64,000 bases of DNA from Myxosarcina sp. GI1 (GCF_000756305.1 NZ_JRFE01000017.1:124001-188000), one strand, 5' to 3'; shown: positions 45,256 through 55,192, numbered from the stretch's first letter. Notes: generated from the sequence alone by a model not told the origin. Program-made: numbers and translations.

Positions 45256-45558
45256 AGGATGTTTGTCTTACGGTACAAAATGTCGAGATATTGCACTAGT
45301 ACAAAAAACTAGCTCTGTAGTTTTATCGAGATATTAAATAATTTAGTGCTGAGTTGACCTATTAATTAACTTAAGTTTATCGCTTATCAAATGTAACATC
45401 TTATGGAATTGAGCGATTATCTACGGTCGGTAATCATCACTTCGCTATATCTTTTTTTTATTTCAATCTCTACTACCAAGATAGATCTTGAGTCTATTGA
45501 AAATTTTCGCTCTTGGTTGGGGAATACTAAAAAATGTCAGGAAATATTGTAATTGTTT
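45256..45558. other. Divergent promoter region between grpE and pilB
   Basis: The direct repeat TCGAGATATT occurs at 45283-45292 and 45326-45335. GCACTA near 45293 and TAGTGC near 45344 form a distant inverted pair. They may be regulatory; no canonical CIRCE (TTAGCACTC-N9-GAGTGCTAA) is present. No gene is seen. Confidence 0.45.
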
Positions 45559-47598
45559 ATGACTTATTCTGCTGCTAGATCTACTAATTCTAAAACCACC
45601 AGTTCTAAACGAACGCGGGCGCTTGCCCTGCGTAACTCTTTTTCTCCTTTTGGTAATAAGTTAGTAGAAAGAGGGGTTGTCGATCGCGAGGTAATGCAGA
45701 AGGCTTTATTAGAAAGCCGTAAAACCGATCGCTCTTTAGTAGATATTATCGAATCGGCTACGGGCAAGCAGCTACCGCCAGATTTAGTAGTTCAGCATAA
45801 GAAACATCATTTGTTCGAGCTAAAAGTTCTTTATGGTGTAGAATCACTAGATCCAGAAATCGAGTCAGATAACTTCAACGCTCATCAAATGACGGAATTG
45901 ATTGATTCATTAATTCCGTTAGATTTATGTCGTCGCTATCGTTTTATTCCTCTAGAAAAAAAAGAGGGTGAGCCACCAGTGTTAGTGGTGGCAATGGTCG
46001 ATCCTGAAAATTTGGAAGCTCAAGACGATCTCAATCGAATTTTACGTCCCAAGGGGATAGAAGTTCAAAGAAGGGTAATCACTCAATCGGACTATCAAAA
46101 GCTAATCGATCGCTTTCTTGACGAACAGGTAAAAAAAGAAACCACCAAAAAACAACAGGTTAATGTCGATGTTTCTCTCGATCTAGACAACATGGATTTT
46201 AATCTGGAAGAAACTGACGAGGAGGTAGCTGACGACCTGGGTGCAGTCAATGAAGCACAAGCTGCACCAATTATTACTCTGGTGAACAAAATTTTGGCAA
46301 AAGCTTTACAGGAAGGAATTTCGGATATCCACATCGAACCGCAAGAAGAGTTTCTCAAAGTCCGTTTTCGTAAAGATGGTGTTTTGCAGCAGCCATTCGA
46401 CCCCATGCCGAAGAAAATTATCCCTGCGGTAGTGGCTCGGTTTAAAATTATGGCTGACTTGGATATTGCCGAAAAAAGGCTGCCTCAAGATGGTAAGATT
46501 CGGCGGATGTTTCAGGGGCGTAAAGTAGACTTTCGGGTCAATACTCTGCCTAGTCGCTACGGAGAAAAAGTCGTACTGCGGATTTTAGATAACTCGGCAA
46601 CCCAGTTGGGGTTAGATAAATTAATTTCTCACGAACCAACATTAGAGTTAGTGCGAGATATGGCAAGCCGTCCCTTTGGTTTAATTTTAGTGACGGGACC
46701 TACTGGGTCTGGTAAATCGACTACGCTTTATTCGGTACTAGCCGAAAGAAACAATCCAGGGATTAATATTAGTACTGCTGAAGACCCCATTGAGTATTCT
46801 TTGGACGGTATTACTCAAGTGCAGGTGATTCGCGAAAAAGGGATGAACTTTGCCTCTATTCTCAGAGCTTTCTTGCGGCAAGATCCCGACGTGATTCTGG
46901 TAGGTGAAACTAGGGACTCGGAAACGGCTAAAACGGCAATTGAAGCTGCATTGACGGGACACTTGGTTTTAACCACCCTACACACTAACGATGCGGCTGG
47001 CGCGATCGCTCGTTTGGATGAAATGGGTGTCGAACCGTTTATGATCTCAGGAGCATTAGTTGGAGTACTAGCTCAAAGATTAATGCGTCGCGTTTGTAGT
47101 GAATGTCGTATTGCCTATACTCCTACACACGAAGAACTTTCTAGATTTGGTTTATCTGCTTCTAAAGAAGAAGAAATTACTTTTTACAAAGCCAACACGT
47201 TAGAACCAGAACAAATGCAGACTGCCAAATCTAACGGTAGTATCTGCAAAAAATGCAGTGGAGTTGGCTACAAAGGACGAGTTGGTGTTTACGAAGTAAT
47301 GCGGAACTCAGAACGCCTTCAATCATTGGTTAACGAAGGTGCTAATACCGATCGCATCAAAGAAGCAGCAGTAGAAGAAGGCATGATCACCATCCTGGCG
47401 TATAGCCTGGATTTGGTTAAAGAAGGTCATACGACTTTAGAAGAAGTAGAACGGGTGACGTTTACCGACTCTGGTTTAGAAGCCGAACTCAAAGCCAAAC
47501 GTAAAAGTGGTTTGGTTTGTCGTACCTGTAGCGCAGAATTACAGCCAGAGTGGTTGGATTGTCCTTACTGTATGACACCGCGTTTTAGTGACAACTAG
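45559..47598 (+). CDS. pilB: Type IV pilus extension ATPase PilB
   Basis: 679 residues from the ATG at 45559. An N-terminal MshEN/T2SSE_N domain (about 30-190) precedes the secretion ATPase: Walker A GPTGSGKSTTLYSVL (about 380-394), Asp box EDPIEYS, Walker B ILVGETRDSETA and the His box HTND. A zinc site CSECRIAYT...CKKCSGVGYKGR lies after it, and an unusual extra C-terminal pair of CxxC motifs (CRTCSAEL and CPYCMTP) closes the protein. It drives pilus assembly for motility and DNA uptake. It heads the pilB-pilT-pilC operon. Confidence 0.95.
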   Translation: MTYSAARSTNSKTTSSKRTRALALRNSFSPFGNKLVERGVVDREVMQKALLESRKTDRSLVDIIESATGKQLPPDLVVQHKKHHLFELKVLYGVESLDPEIESDNFNAHQMTELIDSLIPLDLCRRYRFIPLEKKEGEPPVLVVAMVDPENLEAQDDLNRILRPKGIEVQRRVITQSDYQKLIDRFLDEQVKKETTKKQQVNVDVSLDLDNMDFNLEETDEEVADDLGAVNEAQAAPIITLVNKILAKALQEGISDIHIEPQEEFLKVRFRKDGVLQQPFDPMPKKIIPAVVARFKIMADLDIAEKRLPQDGKIRRMFQGRKVDFRVNTLPSRYGEKVVLRILDNSATQLGLDKLISHEPTLELVRDMASRPFGLILVTGPTGSGKSTTLYSVLAERNNPGINISTAEDPIEYSLDGITQVQVIREKGMNFASILRAFLRQDPDVILVGETRDSETAKTAIEAALTGHLVLTTLHTNDAAGAIARLDEMGVEPFMISGALVGVLAQRLMRRVCSECRIAYTPTHEELSRFGLSASKEEEITFYKANTLEPEQMQTAKSNGSICKKCSGVGYKGRVGVYEVMRNSERLQSLVNEGANTDRIKEAAVEEGMITILAYSLDLVKEGHTTLEEVERVTFTDSGLEAELKAKRKSGLVCRTCSAELQPEWLDCPYCMTPRFSDN

Positions 47599-47647
47599 CA
47601 GCACGAATTATTTTAGTTTTTAGCAATCTTTTAATGAGGAAAGAATT

Positions 47648-48769
47648 ATGGATTTAATGATCGAAGACTATATGGAACAACTGGTAGAAATGGGTGGCTC
47701 TGATATGCACATTCAAGCCAGCGCGCCAATATATTTTCGCATTAGCGGTAAATTAACTCCTGTCGGAGAAGAACTCAATCCGCAAGAATGTCAAAAACTA
47801 ATTTTTAGTATGCTTAATAACAATCAGAGAAAAGAATTAGAGCAGAACTGGGAATTAGACTGTTCCTACGGTGTTAAGGGTTTAGCGAGGTTTCGGGTCA
47901 ATGTCTACAAGGAGAGGGGTTGCTATGCAGCTTGTTTGCGGGCTTTATCTTCTAAAATTCCTAATTTCGATCAATTAGGGTTGCCTGATGTAGTGCGTAA
48001 CATGACTCAAAGACCCAGGGGTTTAGTGTTGGTGACGGGACCTACTGGTTCTGGTAAAACTACTACTCTAGCAGCAATGCTGGATCTGATTAACCGCACG
48101 CGAGCCGAGCATATTCTAACTGTAGAAGACCCTATTGAATATGTCTTTCCTAATATTAAGAGTTTGTTTCATCAACGACAAAAAAACGAAGATACCAAAA
48201 GTTTTGCCAATGCACTCAAAGCCGCACTGAGGGAAGACCCAGATATTATCCTGGTAGGAGAAATGCGGGATATGGAAACTATTTCTCTGGCAATTTCGGC
48301 AGCGGAAACGGGTCACTTAGTTTTTGGGACGTTACATACCAATTCGGCAGCAGGTACGGTAGACAGGATGATCGATGTATTTCCGTCGGGACAGCAAGCT
48401 CAGATTAGAGCGATGTTGTCTAATTCTTTAATTGCTGTGTTTAGTCAAAATTTAGTCAAAAAGCACAATCCCAAACCTGGGGAATTTGGTCGGGCGATGG
48501 CACAGGAGATTATGGTAGTTACTCCTGCAATTGCCAACTTAATCCGTGAAGGTAAAGCTTCTCAGGTCTATTCGGCAATTCAAACTGGAGCCAAAATGGA
48601 CATGCAAACGATGGAACAAGCTCTAGCTAACTTAGTTAAATCTGGCACGATTTCTATAGAAGAAGGACTGGCAAAAAGTGCAAAACCAGACGAACTACAG
48701 CGTCTAGTTGCAGGCAGTGGTATGGGAATTACAACTAGTACTAAAGCTACTACAGCCAGAAGACGTTAA
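47648..48769 (+). CDS. pilT: Type IV pilus retraction ATPase PilT
   Basis: 373 residues. Walker A is GPTGSGKTTTLAAMLD (about 132-147), followed by EDPIEYVF Asp box, Walker B ILVGEMRDMETI and the His box TLHTNSAA. The C terminus has the PilT helix region (AIQTGAKMDMQTMEQALANL). It depolymerises pili and powers twitching and phototaxis. The start is the ATG at 47648, 49 bp downstream of pilB, with AAAGAA close by. Confidence 0.95.
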   Translation: MDLMIEDYMEQLVEMGGSDMHIQASAPIYFRISGKLTPVGEELNPQECQKLIFSMLNNNQRKELEQNWELDCSYGVKGLARFRVNVYKERGCYAACLRALSSKIPNFDQLGLPDVVRNMTQRPRGLVLVTGPTGSGKTTTLAAMLDLINRTRAEHILTVEDPIEYVFPNIKSLFHQRQKNEDTKSFANALKAALREDPDIILVGEMRDMETISLAISAAETGHLVFGTLHTNSAAGTVDRMIDVFPSGQQAQIRAMLSNSLIAVFSQNLVKKHNPKPGEFGRAMAQEIMVVTPAIANLIREGKASQVYSAIQTGAKMDMQTMEQALANLVKSGTISIEEGLAKSAKPDELQRLVAGSGMGITTSTKATTARRR

Positions 48770-48820
48770 ACTCGATTTTTTTTTCGATACATCTAAAATT
48801 AAAAATTTAAATATATTTGT

Positions 48821-50035
48821 ATGCCTATATATGTAGCCAAAGTTAAAGACCATTCGGGAAAAATTCTTTCAGAGAAAGTAGAGGCTGCTTCTCCCGAACA
48901 GGCTCGTAGTATTTTGCAGAATCGTTATGTAGCGATTGGTAAAATTGATAAATCTGCTTTTGATTTCGATCTGTCTCAGATCGAGATGGCTTTGGCAAAA
49001 GTTACGGTCAAAGATAAAGCAGTATTCTCGCGGCAATTTTCAGTGATGGTGAATGCTGGTGTTGCTATTATTCGAGCTTTGGGAATTCTCTCGGATCAGG
49101 CTCCCAACATCAAACTCAAAAAAGCTCTGCTGGCAATTAGTGCTGAAGTACAGCAAGGTACGAGTCTTTCAGACTCCATGAGCAAACATCCACAGTGTTT
49201 TGACGATCTCTATGTGTATATGGTTGAGGCTGGAGAAGCTGGTGGGGTACTAGATGAAGTACTAATGCGTCTTTCTAAACTGTTAGAAGACATGGCAAAA
49301 CTGCAAAACCAAATTAAATCAGCAATGGCTTATCCCGTTACAGTTGGTATTTTTGCCGTTGTCGCTTTTTTAGGAATGACGATCTTTCTAATCCCTGTTT
49401 TTGCAGGTATTTTCGAGCAGTTAGGTGCCGAACTGCCAGCTTTAACTAAATTTATGCTTTTTCTTAGTGCTACCTTGCGAAGTTGGAAGGCAATTATCCC
49501 CGTAGCAGTATTTATGATAGGAGGATTTTTATTCCGTAACTATTACAAAACTCCTATGGGAAAGTTGCAGATAGATACTTTAGCACTTAAAATGCCTTTA
49601 TTCGGCGATCTGAATCAAAAAATTGCTGTATCTCGCTTTTGTAGAGTTTTTGGTACGCTTACTCGCTCGGGAGTACCAGTCCTCAACTGTTTTGATATCG
49701 TTTGCAACACTATTGGCAATCAGGTAATCGTTAATGCCGTACAGGCAGCCAAGAATGATATTCAGCAGGGGGGGATGATTTCTCTGGCAATTCAAAAAGA
49801 AAATGTTTTTCCGCCTTTAGCAATTCAAATGATCAGTATTGGGGAAGAAACTGGAGAACTCGACAGCATGATGGAAAAAGTTGCCGATTTTTATGAAGAT
49901 GAAGTCGAGCAGGCAGTTAAAGCTTTAACTAGTATGATCGAGCCAATCATGATGGTCGGTATCGCCTTAATGGTAGGTACGATTTTACTTTCGATGTATC
50001 TACCTATGTTCTCTATCTTCGACCAGTTAGGTTAA
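48821..50035 (+). CDS. pilC: Type IV pilus inner-membrane platform protein PilC
   Basis: 404 residues with two T2SSF domains (about 70-193 and 273-395): RQFSVMVNAGVAIIRALGIL and SRFCRVFGTLTRSGVPVLNC mark each repeat. There are three membrane helices (about 170-190, 220-240 and 375-395). It is the membrane platform on which PilB and PilT act. The start is the ATG at 48821, 51 bp after pilT. Confidence 0.95.
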   Translation: MPIYVAKVKDHSGKILSEKVEAASPEQARSILQNRYVAIGKIDKSAFDFDLSQIEMALAKVTVKDKAVFSRQFSVMVNAGVAIIRALGILSDQAPNIKLKKALLAISAEVQQGTSLSDSMSKHPQCFDDLYVYMVEAGEAGGVLDEVLMRLSKLLEDMAKLQNQIKSAMAYPVTVGIFAVVAFLGMTIFLIPVFAGIFEQLGAELPALTKFMLFLSATLRSWKAIIPVAVFMIGGFLFRNYYKTPMGKLQIDTLALKMPLFGDLNQKIAVSRFCRVFGTLTRSGVPVLNCFDIVCNTIGNQVIVNAVQAAKNDIQQGGMISLAIQKENVFPPLAIQMISIGEETGELDSMMEKVADFYEDEVEQAVKALTSMIEPIMMVGIALMVGTILLSMYLPMFSIFDQLG

Positions 50036-50053
50036 TTTCTAAGTTTTTTCCCA

Positions 50054-50614
50054 ATGAGCGTAACAAAATCCGATTACGAAACTTTACTGGCTGAGTATTG
50101 TAGCTCTCTAGGAGCGATCGCACTACTCAGACAGTATAGTCCTTATTTTGAAATGCTACCGAGCATTCACCAACCAGAACAAAGTTTAATTACCATTCCT
50201 TTACCTATAGTCCGCATTCGTCGCTCGGATTTACAGTTGGATCCATTAAAACCTAAAATTGAAACGCGGGCTACCAGACTGCCATGCGATTTGGGAATTT
50301 TGACCTGCGATCCTCAATGGCAAATTAAACTGGATACAGAAATTTTGATTTTTATTCATCGTCCAGAAGAAGATTTTTCCGATTTAATCGATCGCTGGCG
50401 ACAAACTCAAGTTTATTTAGACCGTGATTATGAATGGCTGATGCCCGCAAATAAACAACATATGTTTAGCGAAGCCGCAGGACAGGTTCGACCTTTATTT
50501 GTGATTTTTGAGGCTACTAGCGATCGCATAAAACAAGGATTGTCTGGTGCTGGTTTCCCTTTTGTGGTTCATTCGCTAGTGACTAATGAAGTCGGCATTT
50601 TAACTGATGTTTAA
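50054..50614 (+). CDS. Conserved-looking protein of unknown function in the pil operon
   Basis: 186 residues, soluble, with no signal peptide, membrane segment or motif I can name. It has mixed strand and helix content (IFIHRPEEDFSDLIDRWRQT, then LFVIFEATSDRIKQGLSGAG). It starts with ATG 18 bp after the pilC stop, so it is probably the last gene of the pilB-pilT-pilC transcript and may have a pilus-related or accessory role. That link is by position only. Confidence 0.7.
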   Translation: MSVTKSDYETLLAEYCSSLGAIALLRQYSPYFEMLPSIHQPEQSLITIPLPIVRIRRSDLQLDPLKPKIETRATRLPCDLGILTCDPQWQIKLDTEILIFIHRPEEDFSDLIDRWRQTQVYLDRDYEWLMPANKQHMFSEAAGQVRPLFVIFEATSDRIKQGLSGAGFPFVVHSLVTNEVGILTDV

Positions 50615-50656
50615 AGCGATCGCCAAAAATAACGTTATAACTGTTATACAGCCAGA

Positions 50657-51718
50657 CTAAAGTAGACGATGAAACTTAGGTTCTTTTTGTAACGATTTAA
50701 CTATTTGTTTGATTTCTTGAGTACGGTTTTTATTAACTACAAGCGTAACATCGCCGTCGCGTACAATTGCTACATCTGTCAGTCCAATAGTGACAATTAA
50801 CTCACTATCGTTACTGCTATAAATAATTGTATTTTTGGTGTCTTTGCCAATGTGCGTTGCTAATTCTACATTTTCGCGATCGCCTTTTAACAAACGTTCT
50901 ACACCATTCCAGTCGCCCAAATCGTCCCAACCGAAGTTAGCTGGTAAAACGTAAGCTAGCTTGGTTTTTTCCATCAAAGCATAGTCGATACTTTCTTTTT
51001 TTAATTGTCCATAAGCATCTTTACCTCGTTCGATTAGAGGTTTGATTATTTCGGGAGCATAGGTTTTTAACTCATTTAAGACTACGCCAGCTTTAAAAAT
51101 AAACATGCCACTGTTCCAACTGTATTCGCCCGTATCGATAAAAGACTTGGCGGTTTGGCGATCGGGTTTTTCAGTAAAGCGGTTTACTTTATACACTGGT
51201 AAATTGTTAAAGTTGCTTACTTCCTGTCCCTGTTTGATGTAACCATATCCAGTAGAAGGACGATCTGGCTTAATGCCTAAAGTAACAATCGCTGCTTCAT
51301 TTTGAGCTTGAGAGATTGCTGCTTCTAATGTTTGTTGGTACGCTTTTTCGTCTCCAATCCAATGATCGGCAGGAAAAAATCCTAAAACTGCGTCTTCTCC
51401 TTGTTGCTTAGTAACTTCTAAAGTTGCCCAAGCTACCGCAGGTGCTGTATCTTTACCCTCTGGCTCTACTAAAATATTAGACTCTGGTAAATCTGGTAGT
51501 TGCGCTCTTACACCATCTGCAACGACTGCTGAGGTAATAACCCAAAGATTAGACCAGCCACCTGCCAAATCTAACAGACGATTAGCTGTAGCCTGCAATA
51601 AACTGCGATCGCTACCATCGAGACATAATAGTTGTTTGGGTTTTTTAAGGCGGCTAACAGGCCAAAAACGTTCTCCTTTGCCACCTGCCAAAATAATCGG
51701 TATTAGTTTTGTGTCCAT
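50657..51718 (-). CDS. manC: Mannose-1-phosphate guanylyltransferase
   Basis: 353 residues, a nucleotidyltransferase with the sugar-nucleotide motif GGKGERFWPVSRLKKPKQ (about 12-29), FFPADHWIGD, RFTEKPD with the binding Lys, and EYSWNSGMFIFKA. It makes GDP-mannose from GTP and mannose-1-phosphate for polysaccharides and glycoconjugates. The C-terminal phosphomannose isomerase domain of long bifunctional forms is absent, so it is the short monofunctional type. The start is the ATG at 51718. The symbol is by activity (also called rfbM). Confidence 0.9.
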   Translation of the reverse strand: MDTKLIPIILAGGKGERFWPVSRLKKPKQLLCLDGSDRSLLQATANRLLDLAGGWSNLWVITSAVVADGVRAQLPDLPESNILVEPEGKDTAPAVAWATLEVTKQQGEDAVLGFFPADHWIGDEKAYQQTLEAAISQAQNEAAIVTLGIKPDRPSTGYGYIKQGQEVSNFNNLPVYKVNRFTEKPDRQTAKSFIDTGEYSWNSGMFIFKAGVVLNELKTYAPEIIKPLIERGKDAYGQLKKESIDYALMEKTKLAYVLPANFGWDDLGDWNGVERLLKGDRENVELATHIGKDTKNTIIYSSNDSELIVTIGLTDVAIVRDGDVTLVVNKNRTQEIKQIVKSLQKEPKFHRLL

Positions 51719-51888
51719 TAGTTTTTCGGTGCAGATCGTAATTATTTTTTTGATTGTTTCGGCTTAATCAATGAGTTTTTAGATAACTAACAAAATCTTG
51801 TTAATCATAGTATATGTCTCAGCCATTAATTTGTCGTTCTCTATTAGATATTTTCTACCAGTCATGATGAGAGCTTGAAATAAAAAAC

Positions 51889-51910
51889 GCCCCCCACTTT
51901 CGTGGAGAGC
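51889..51910 (-). terminator. psbA terminator
   Basis: On the minus strand GCTCTCCAC-GAAA-GTGGGGGGC forms a GC-rich hairpin with two mismatches, followed by GTTTTTTA. It lies 43 bp past the psbA stop. Confidence 0.75.
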
Positions 51911-51952
51911 ATTTTTTTATTTAGTTATTCTAGTTATTCAGTTGTTTGGTGT

Positions 51953-53035
51953 TTAGCCTTCAATCGCAGGTGCGTTCATTGCTACAGGAGTAGCTTCGGC
52001 ACTAGCAAGGTCTAAGGGGAAGTTGTGTGCATTACGCTCGTGCATTACCTCAAAACCAAGGTTGGCTCTGTTGAGTACGTCTGCCCAAGTGTTTACAACT
52101 CTTCCTTGAGAATCCATTACCGACTGGTTGAAGTTGAAACCGTTCAAGTTGAACGCCATCGTACTGATTCCCATTGCGGTGAACCAAATACCGATTACAG
52201 GCCACGCTCCTAAGAAGAAGTGTAAACTGCGGCTATTGTTGAAAGACGCATATTGGAAAATCAAGCGACCAAAATAACCGTGTGCGGCTACGATGTTGTA
52301 GGTTTCTTCTTCTTGTCCGAATTTGTAACCGTAGTTCTGTGACTCGGTTTCGGTTGTTTCTCTTACCAAAGAAGAGGTTACCAAACTACCGTGCATGGCA
52401 GAGAATAATGCTCCACCGAATACGCCTGCTACACCTAACATGTGGAAGGGGTGCATCAGAATGTTGTGTTCGGCTTGGAACACGAACATGAAGTTAAACG
52501 TACCAGAAATACCTAATGGCATTCCGTCAGAAAAGCTTCCTTGTCCTAAAGGATAGATTAGGAATACTGCTGTGGCAGCCGATACTGGTGCTGAATAGGC
52601 TACGCAGATCCAGGGTCGCATTCCTAGTCTGTAGGATAGTTCCCACTGACGTCCTAAGTAGGAGAAGACTCCGATTAGGAAGTGGAAGACGATTAGCTGA
52701 TAAGGACCACCGTTGTACAGCCACTCATCTAATGAGGCTGCTTCCCAGATGGGATAGAAGTGTAGTCCAATTGCGTTTGAGCTTGGTACTACTGCTCCCG
52801 ATACGATATTGTTACCGTACAGTAATGAACCTGCTACTGGTTCTCTAATGCCGTCGATGTCTACAGGCGGTGCTGCGACGAAGGCGATTAGGAAACAGGT
52901 GGTTGCTGCTAGGAGTGTGGGGATCATTAGGACACCGAACCAACCGATATAAATGCGGTTGTTGGTGCTGGTTACCCACTGACAAAAGTTCTCCCAAGCA
53001 CTGCGATTTTCGCGAGTTCTTAGTGTAGTTGTCAT
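51953..53035 (-). CDS. psbA: Photosystem II D1 protein
   Basis: 360 residues, five membrane helices. All functional residues are in place: Y161, D170, E189, H190, H198, H215, S264, H272, H332, E333, H337, D342 and A344 as the processed C terminus, followed by a 16-residue extension ([16 protein letters not shown]). Residue 130 is Gln, the form seen in D1:1-type proteins, not the Glu of high-light D1:2 isoforms. It binds the Mn4CaO5 cluster, P680, pheophytin and QB. It is single here; further psbA copies are usual elsewhere in the genome. AAGGA lies about 12 bases upstream of the ATG. Confidence 0.98.
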   Translation of the reverse strand: MTTTLRTRENRSAWENFCQWVTSTNNRIYIGWFGVLMIPTLLAATTCFLIAFVAAPPVDIDGIREPVAGSLLYGNNIVSGAVVPSSNAIGLHFYPIWEAASLDEWLYNGGPYQLIVFHFLIGVFSYLGRQWELSYRLGMRPWICVAYSAPVSAATAVFLIYPLGQGSFSDGMPLGISGTFNFMFVFQAEHNILMHPFHMLGVAGVFGGALFSAMHGSLVTSSLVRETTETESQNYGYKFGQEEETYNIVAAHGYFGRLIFQYASFNNSRSLHFFLGAWPVIGIWFTAMGISTMAFNLNGFNFNQSVMDSQGRVVNTWADVLNRANLGFEVMHERNAHNFPLDLASAEATPVAMNAPAIEG

Positions 53036-53068
53036 GTGTGTTTATAATTCCTTTGTAATTTATACAAT

Positions 53069-53095
53069 TATCGAAGTGAATAAAATTCTTCGATA
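53069..53095 (-). promoter_or_regulatory. Stem-loop in the psbA 5' leader
   Basis: TATCGAAG and CTTCGATA form an 8-bp stem with an 11-nt AU-rich loop, 34-60 bases upstream of the psbA start. Leader hairpins of this kind are linked to light-dependent transcript stability in cyanobacteria. Upstream on the minus strand, TTTACA and TATTAA are promoter-like but their spacing is long. Confidence 0.55.
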
Positions 53096-53186
53096 TCTTA
53101 ATATTAGTGATTATCTTTAGTTTTGTAAAGTATTTTAACTAAATATTGTCTAATGCAACTTATTAATAAAACTTATCTTTAAAAAT

Positions 53187-54143
53187 ATGAATAAGGTCGT
53201 TACTTATAGCCCCGCTTATACATTAGTTCCTACATATGAATGTTTTAATCGCTGTAGCTACTGCAATTTCAGAGTAGATATTGGAAAAGATATCTGGTTA
53301 ACTATTTCAGCAGCAAAAAATAAGCTAAAAAATCTACCATCTACACAAATAGCTGAAATATTGGTTCTTAGTGGCGAAGTTCATCCAGCTTCTTCTCGAA
53401 GAGCTTCCTGGTTTGAGAGAATCTATCAGTTATGTGAGTTAGCACTATCAATGGATTTTCTGCCACATACCAATGTCGGTCCATTGAGTTGGCAAGAAAT
53501 GAAGCAATTGAAACAAGTTAATGTTTCATTGGGTTTGATGTTAGAACAGTTAAACCCTAAATTTCTGACCACCGTACATCGGCAAGCACCAAGTAAAAAA
53601 CCAGAACTGCGCTTACAGCAGTTAGAATGGGCAGGAAAACTAAAAATTCCTTTCACTACAGGTTTGCTATTGGGAATTGGCGAAACTAAAGCAGACCGCC
53701 AAGAAACTTTAGAGGCGATCGCCAATATCCATCGAAAATGGGGCAACATTCAGGAAGTTATTTTGCAACCTCATAGTGTAGGAAGCAGACAACAACTAAA
53801 TGCTCCCAGTTTTACTCCTCACTTATTGGTGGAAACGATCGCTCAAGCTCGCGCAATTCTACCTGATAGTATAGCCATTCAAATACCACCAAATTTAGTT
53901 ACGCCTCAATTTTTCTGGGATTGTTTGGCAGCAGGAGCAACAGATTTAGGAGGAATAAGTCCGAAAGATGAAGTTAATCCAGACTATCCCCATCCTACAA
54001 AAGATTACCTTGAGAAAATTTTAGAGCCTGCTGGCTGGCAGCTAAAACCTCGTTTGCCAGTGTATCAACAGTATTATTCTTGGCTATCACCTGCTTTACA
54101 AAGCGCAGTTAAAGCTAAGGCAAAAGCTCTGAAATGCTTTTAA
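53187..54143 (+). CDS. cofG: 7,8-didemethyl-8-hydroxy-5-deazariboflavin synthase subunit CofG
   Basis: 318 residues, radical SAM enzyme. The iron-sulfur motif is CFNRCSYC (C19, C23, C26), followed by CofG-type features: ILVLSGEVHPASSRR, LPHTNVGPLSWQEM, LGLMLEQLNP, TTGLLLGIGETKADR, and LGGISPKDEVNPDYPHP. With CofH it makes F0 (8-HDF) from tyrosine and a pyrimidine precursor, an antenna chromophore of cyanobacterial photolyases. No cofH is in this window. The start is the ATG at 53187, divergent from psbA. The gene is followed 36 bp later by the epimerase-like gene. Confidence 0.92.
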   Translation: MNKVVTYSPAYTLVPTYECFNRCSYCNFRVDIGKDIWLTISAAKNKLKNLPSTQIAEILVLSGEVHPASSRRASWFERIYQLCELALSMDFLPHTNVGPLSWQEMKQLKQVNVSLGLMLEQLNPKFLTTVHRQAPSKKPELRLQQLEWAGKLKIPFTTGLLLGIGETKADRQETLEAIANIHRKWGNIQEVILQPHSVGSRQQLNAPSFTPHLLVETIAQARAILPDSIAIQIPPNLVTPQFFWDCLAAGATDLGGISPKDEVNPDYPHPTKDYLEKILEPAGWQLKPRLPVYQQYYSWLSPALQSAVKAKAKALKCF

Positions 54144-54179
54144 ATTGAAAGTAATTTACAGAGTGAAAATTAAAAAATT

Positions 54180-55049
54180 ATGTTTGAAGTTGCAAAAGAA
54201 CAAAAACAGTACGAAACTTTTATTCTTAAAGATAAATCGGCAGGCTCGGAAATAGAGGTAGTACCAGAAAGAGGGGGAATTATTTCTCGCTGGCGCGATC
54301 GCGATGGAGAAATTTTTTATTTGGATACACAGAGATTTGCCAATCGAGAACAAAGCGTACGTGGTGGCAATCCCATACTGTTTCCAATTTGTGGCAATTT
54401 AATAAATGACACTTACACTTACCAGGGACGAGAATACAAACTAAAACAACATGGATTTGCTCGCGATCTACCCTGGCAAGTAACAGCAACTAAAACTAAT
54501 GATTGTGCAAGTATTACTATCGCTTTGAGTAGTAACGATAAGACTCTCGCTGTTTATCCGTTTGAATTTGAACTAGTTTTTACCTATCAGCTACAGGGTA
54601 ATAGTTTGACAATACTCCAGCAATATACCAACAAGTCTCAAGAAGTAATGCCGTTTTCGGCTGGTTTTCATCCTTATTTCGCAGTGACGGACAAAGAGCG
54701 TTTAGAATTTGATATTCCTAGCGATCGCTACACAGAAAAAGAAAGTCAAGAAACTCATGCTTTTGATGGTAATTTTGATTTTAAACGAGAAGAAATTGAT
54801 GTGGCATTTACTTCGCTTCATAGACAGTCAGCAACATGGCGCGATCGCTCGACAAATAGACAGATAGTTATTGACTGCGATCGCTTTTACAATACTTTGG
54901 TTTTTTGGACTGTAAAAGGCAAAGATTATATTTGCCTCGAACCCTGGAGCGCACCGCGTAACGCTTTAAACACAAAAGATCGGCTAACCTACATCGAACC
55001 TGGAAGTACGTTCGAGTCTGTTTTAAAGTTGGTTTGCAGTTCTTTGTAA
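54180..55049 (+). CDS. Aldose 1-epimerase family protein
   Basis: 289 residues with the galactose-mutarotase-like beta-sandwich fold. Recognisable segments are GGNPILFPICGNL, HGFARDLPWQV (His about 89), PFSAGFHPYFAV (second His about 161) and CLEPWSAPRNALNT with the conserved Glu. Members interconvert alpha and beta anomers of sugars or hexose-6-phosphates. The short form without signal peptide is typical of YeaD/YihR-like proteins; substrate is unknown. The start is the ATG at 54180, and it likely shares a transcript with cofG. Confidence 0.86.
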   Translation: MFEVAKEQKQYETFILKDKSAGSEIEVVPERGGIISRWRDRDGEIFYLDTQRFANREQSVRGGNPILFPICGNLINDTYTYQGREYKLKQHGFARDLPWQVTATKTNDCASITIALSSNDKTLAVYPFEFELVFTYQLQGNSLTILQQYTNKSQEVMPFSAGFHPYFAVTDKERLEFDIPSDRYTEKESQETHAFDGNFDFKREEIDVAFTSLHRQSATWRDRSTNRQIVIDCDRFYNTLVFWTVKGKDYICLEPWSAPRNALNTKDRLTYIEPGSTFESVLKLVCSSL

Positions 55050-55120
55050 GATTTTGCTCGATTTTTTTCAAAATCTATGTTAAATTTAATAACCGTGCGA
55101 ACAAAACGCTATTTGTTCGA

Positions 55121-55192
55121 GGGTCGCTAGCTCAACGGTAGAGTACTCGGCTTTTAACCGATTGGTTCTGGGTTCGAATCCCAGGCGACCCA
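55121..55192 (+). tRNA. tRNA-Lys (anticodon UUU)
   Basis: The 72-nt cloverleaf is complete. The acceptor stem GGGTCGC pairs with GCGACCC, the D arm is GCTCAACGGTAGAGT, the anticodon stem CTCGG/CCGAT holds loop CTTTTAA with anticodon TTT, and the T arm is CTGGG-TTCGAAT-CCCAG. The discriminator is A and the CCA is not encoded. Confidence 0.96.

Noticed and set aside
45256-45352. Possible CIRCE heat-shock element upstream of grpE
   Set aside because: GCACTA and TAGTGC occur but are about 45 bp apart; the TTAGCACTC-N9-GAGTGCTAA arrangement is absent.
52025-52848. Open frames on the plus strand opposite psbA
   Set aside because: They are antisense shadows of the highly conserved, codon-biased psbA gene.
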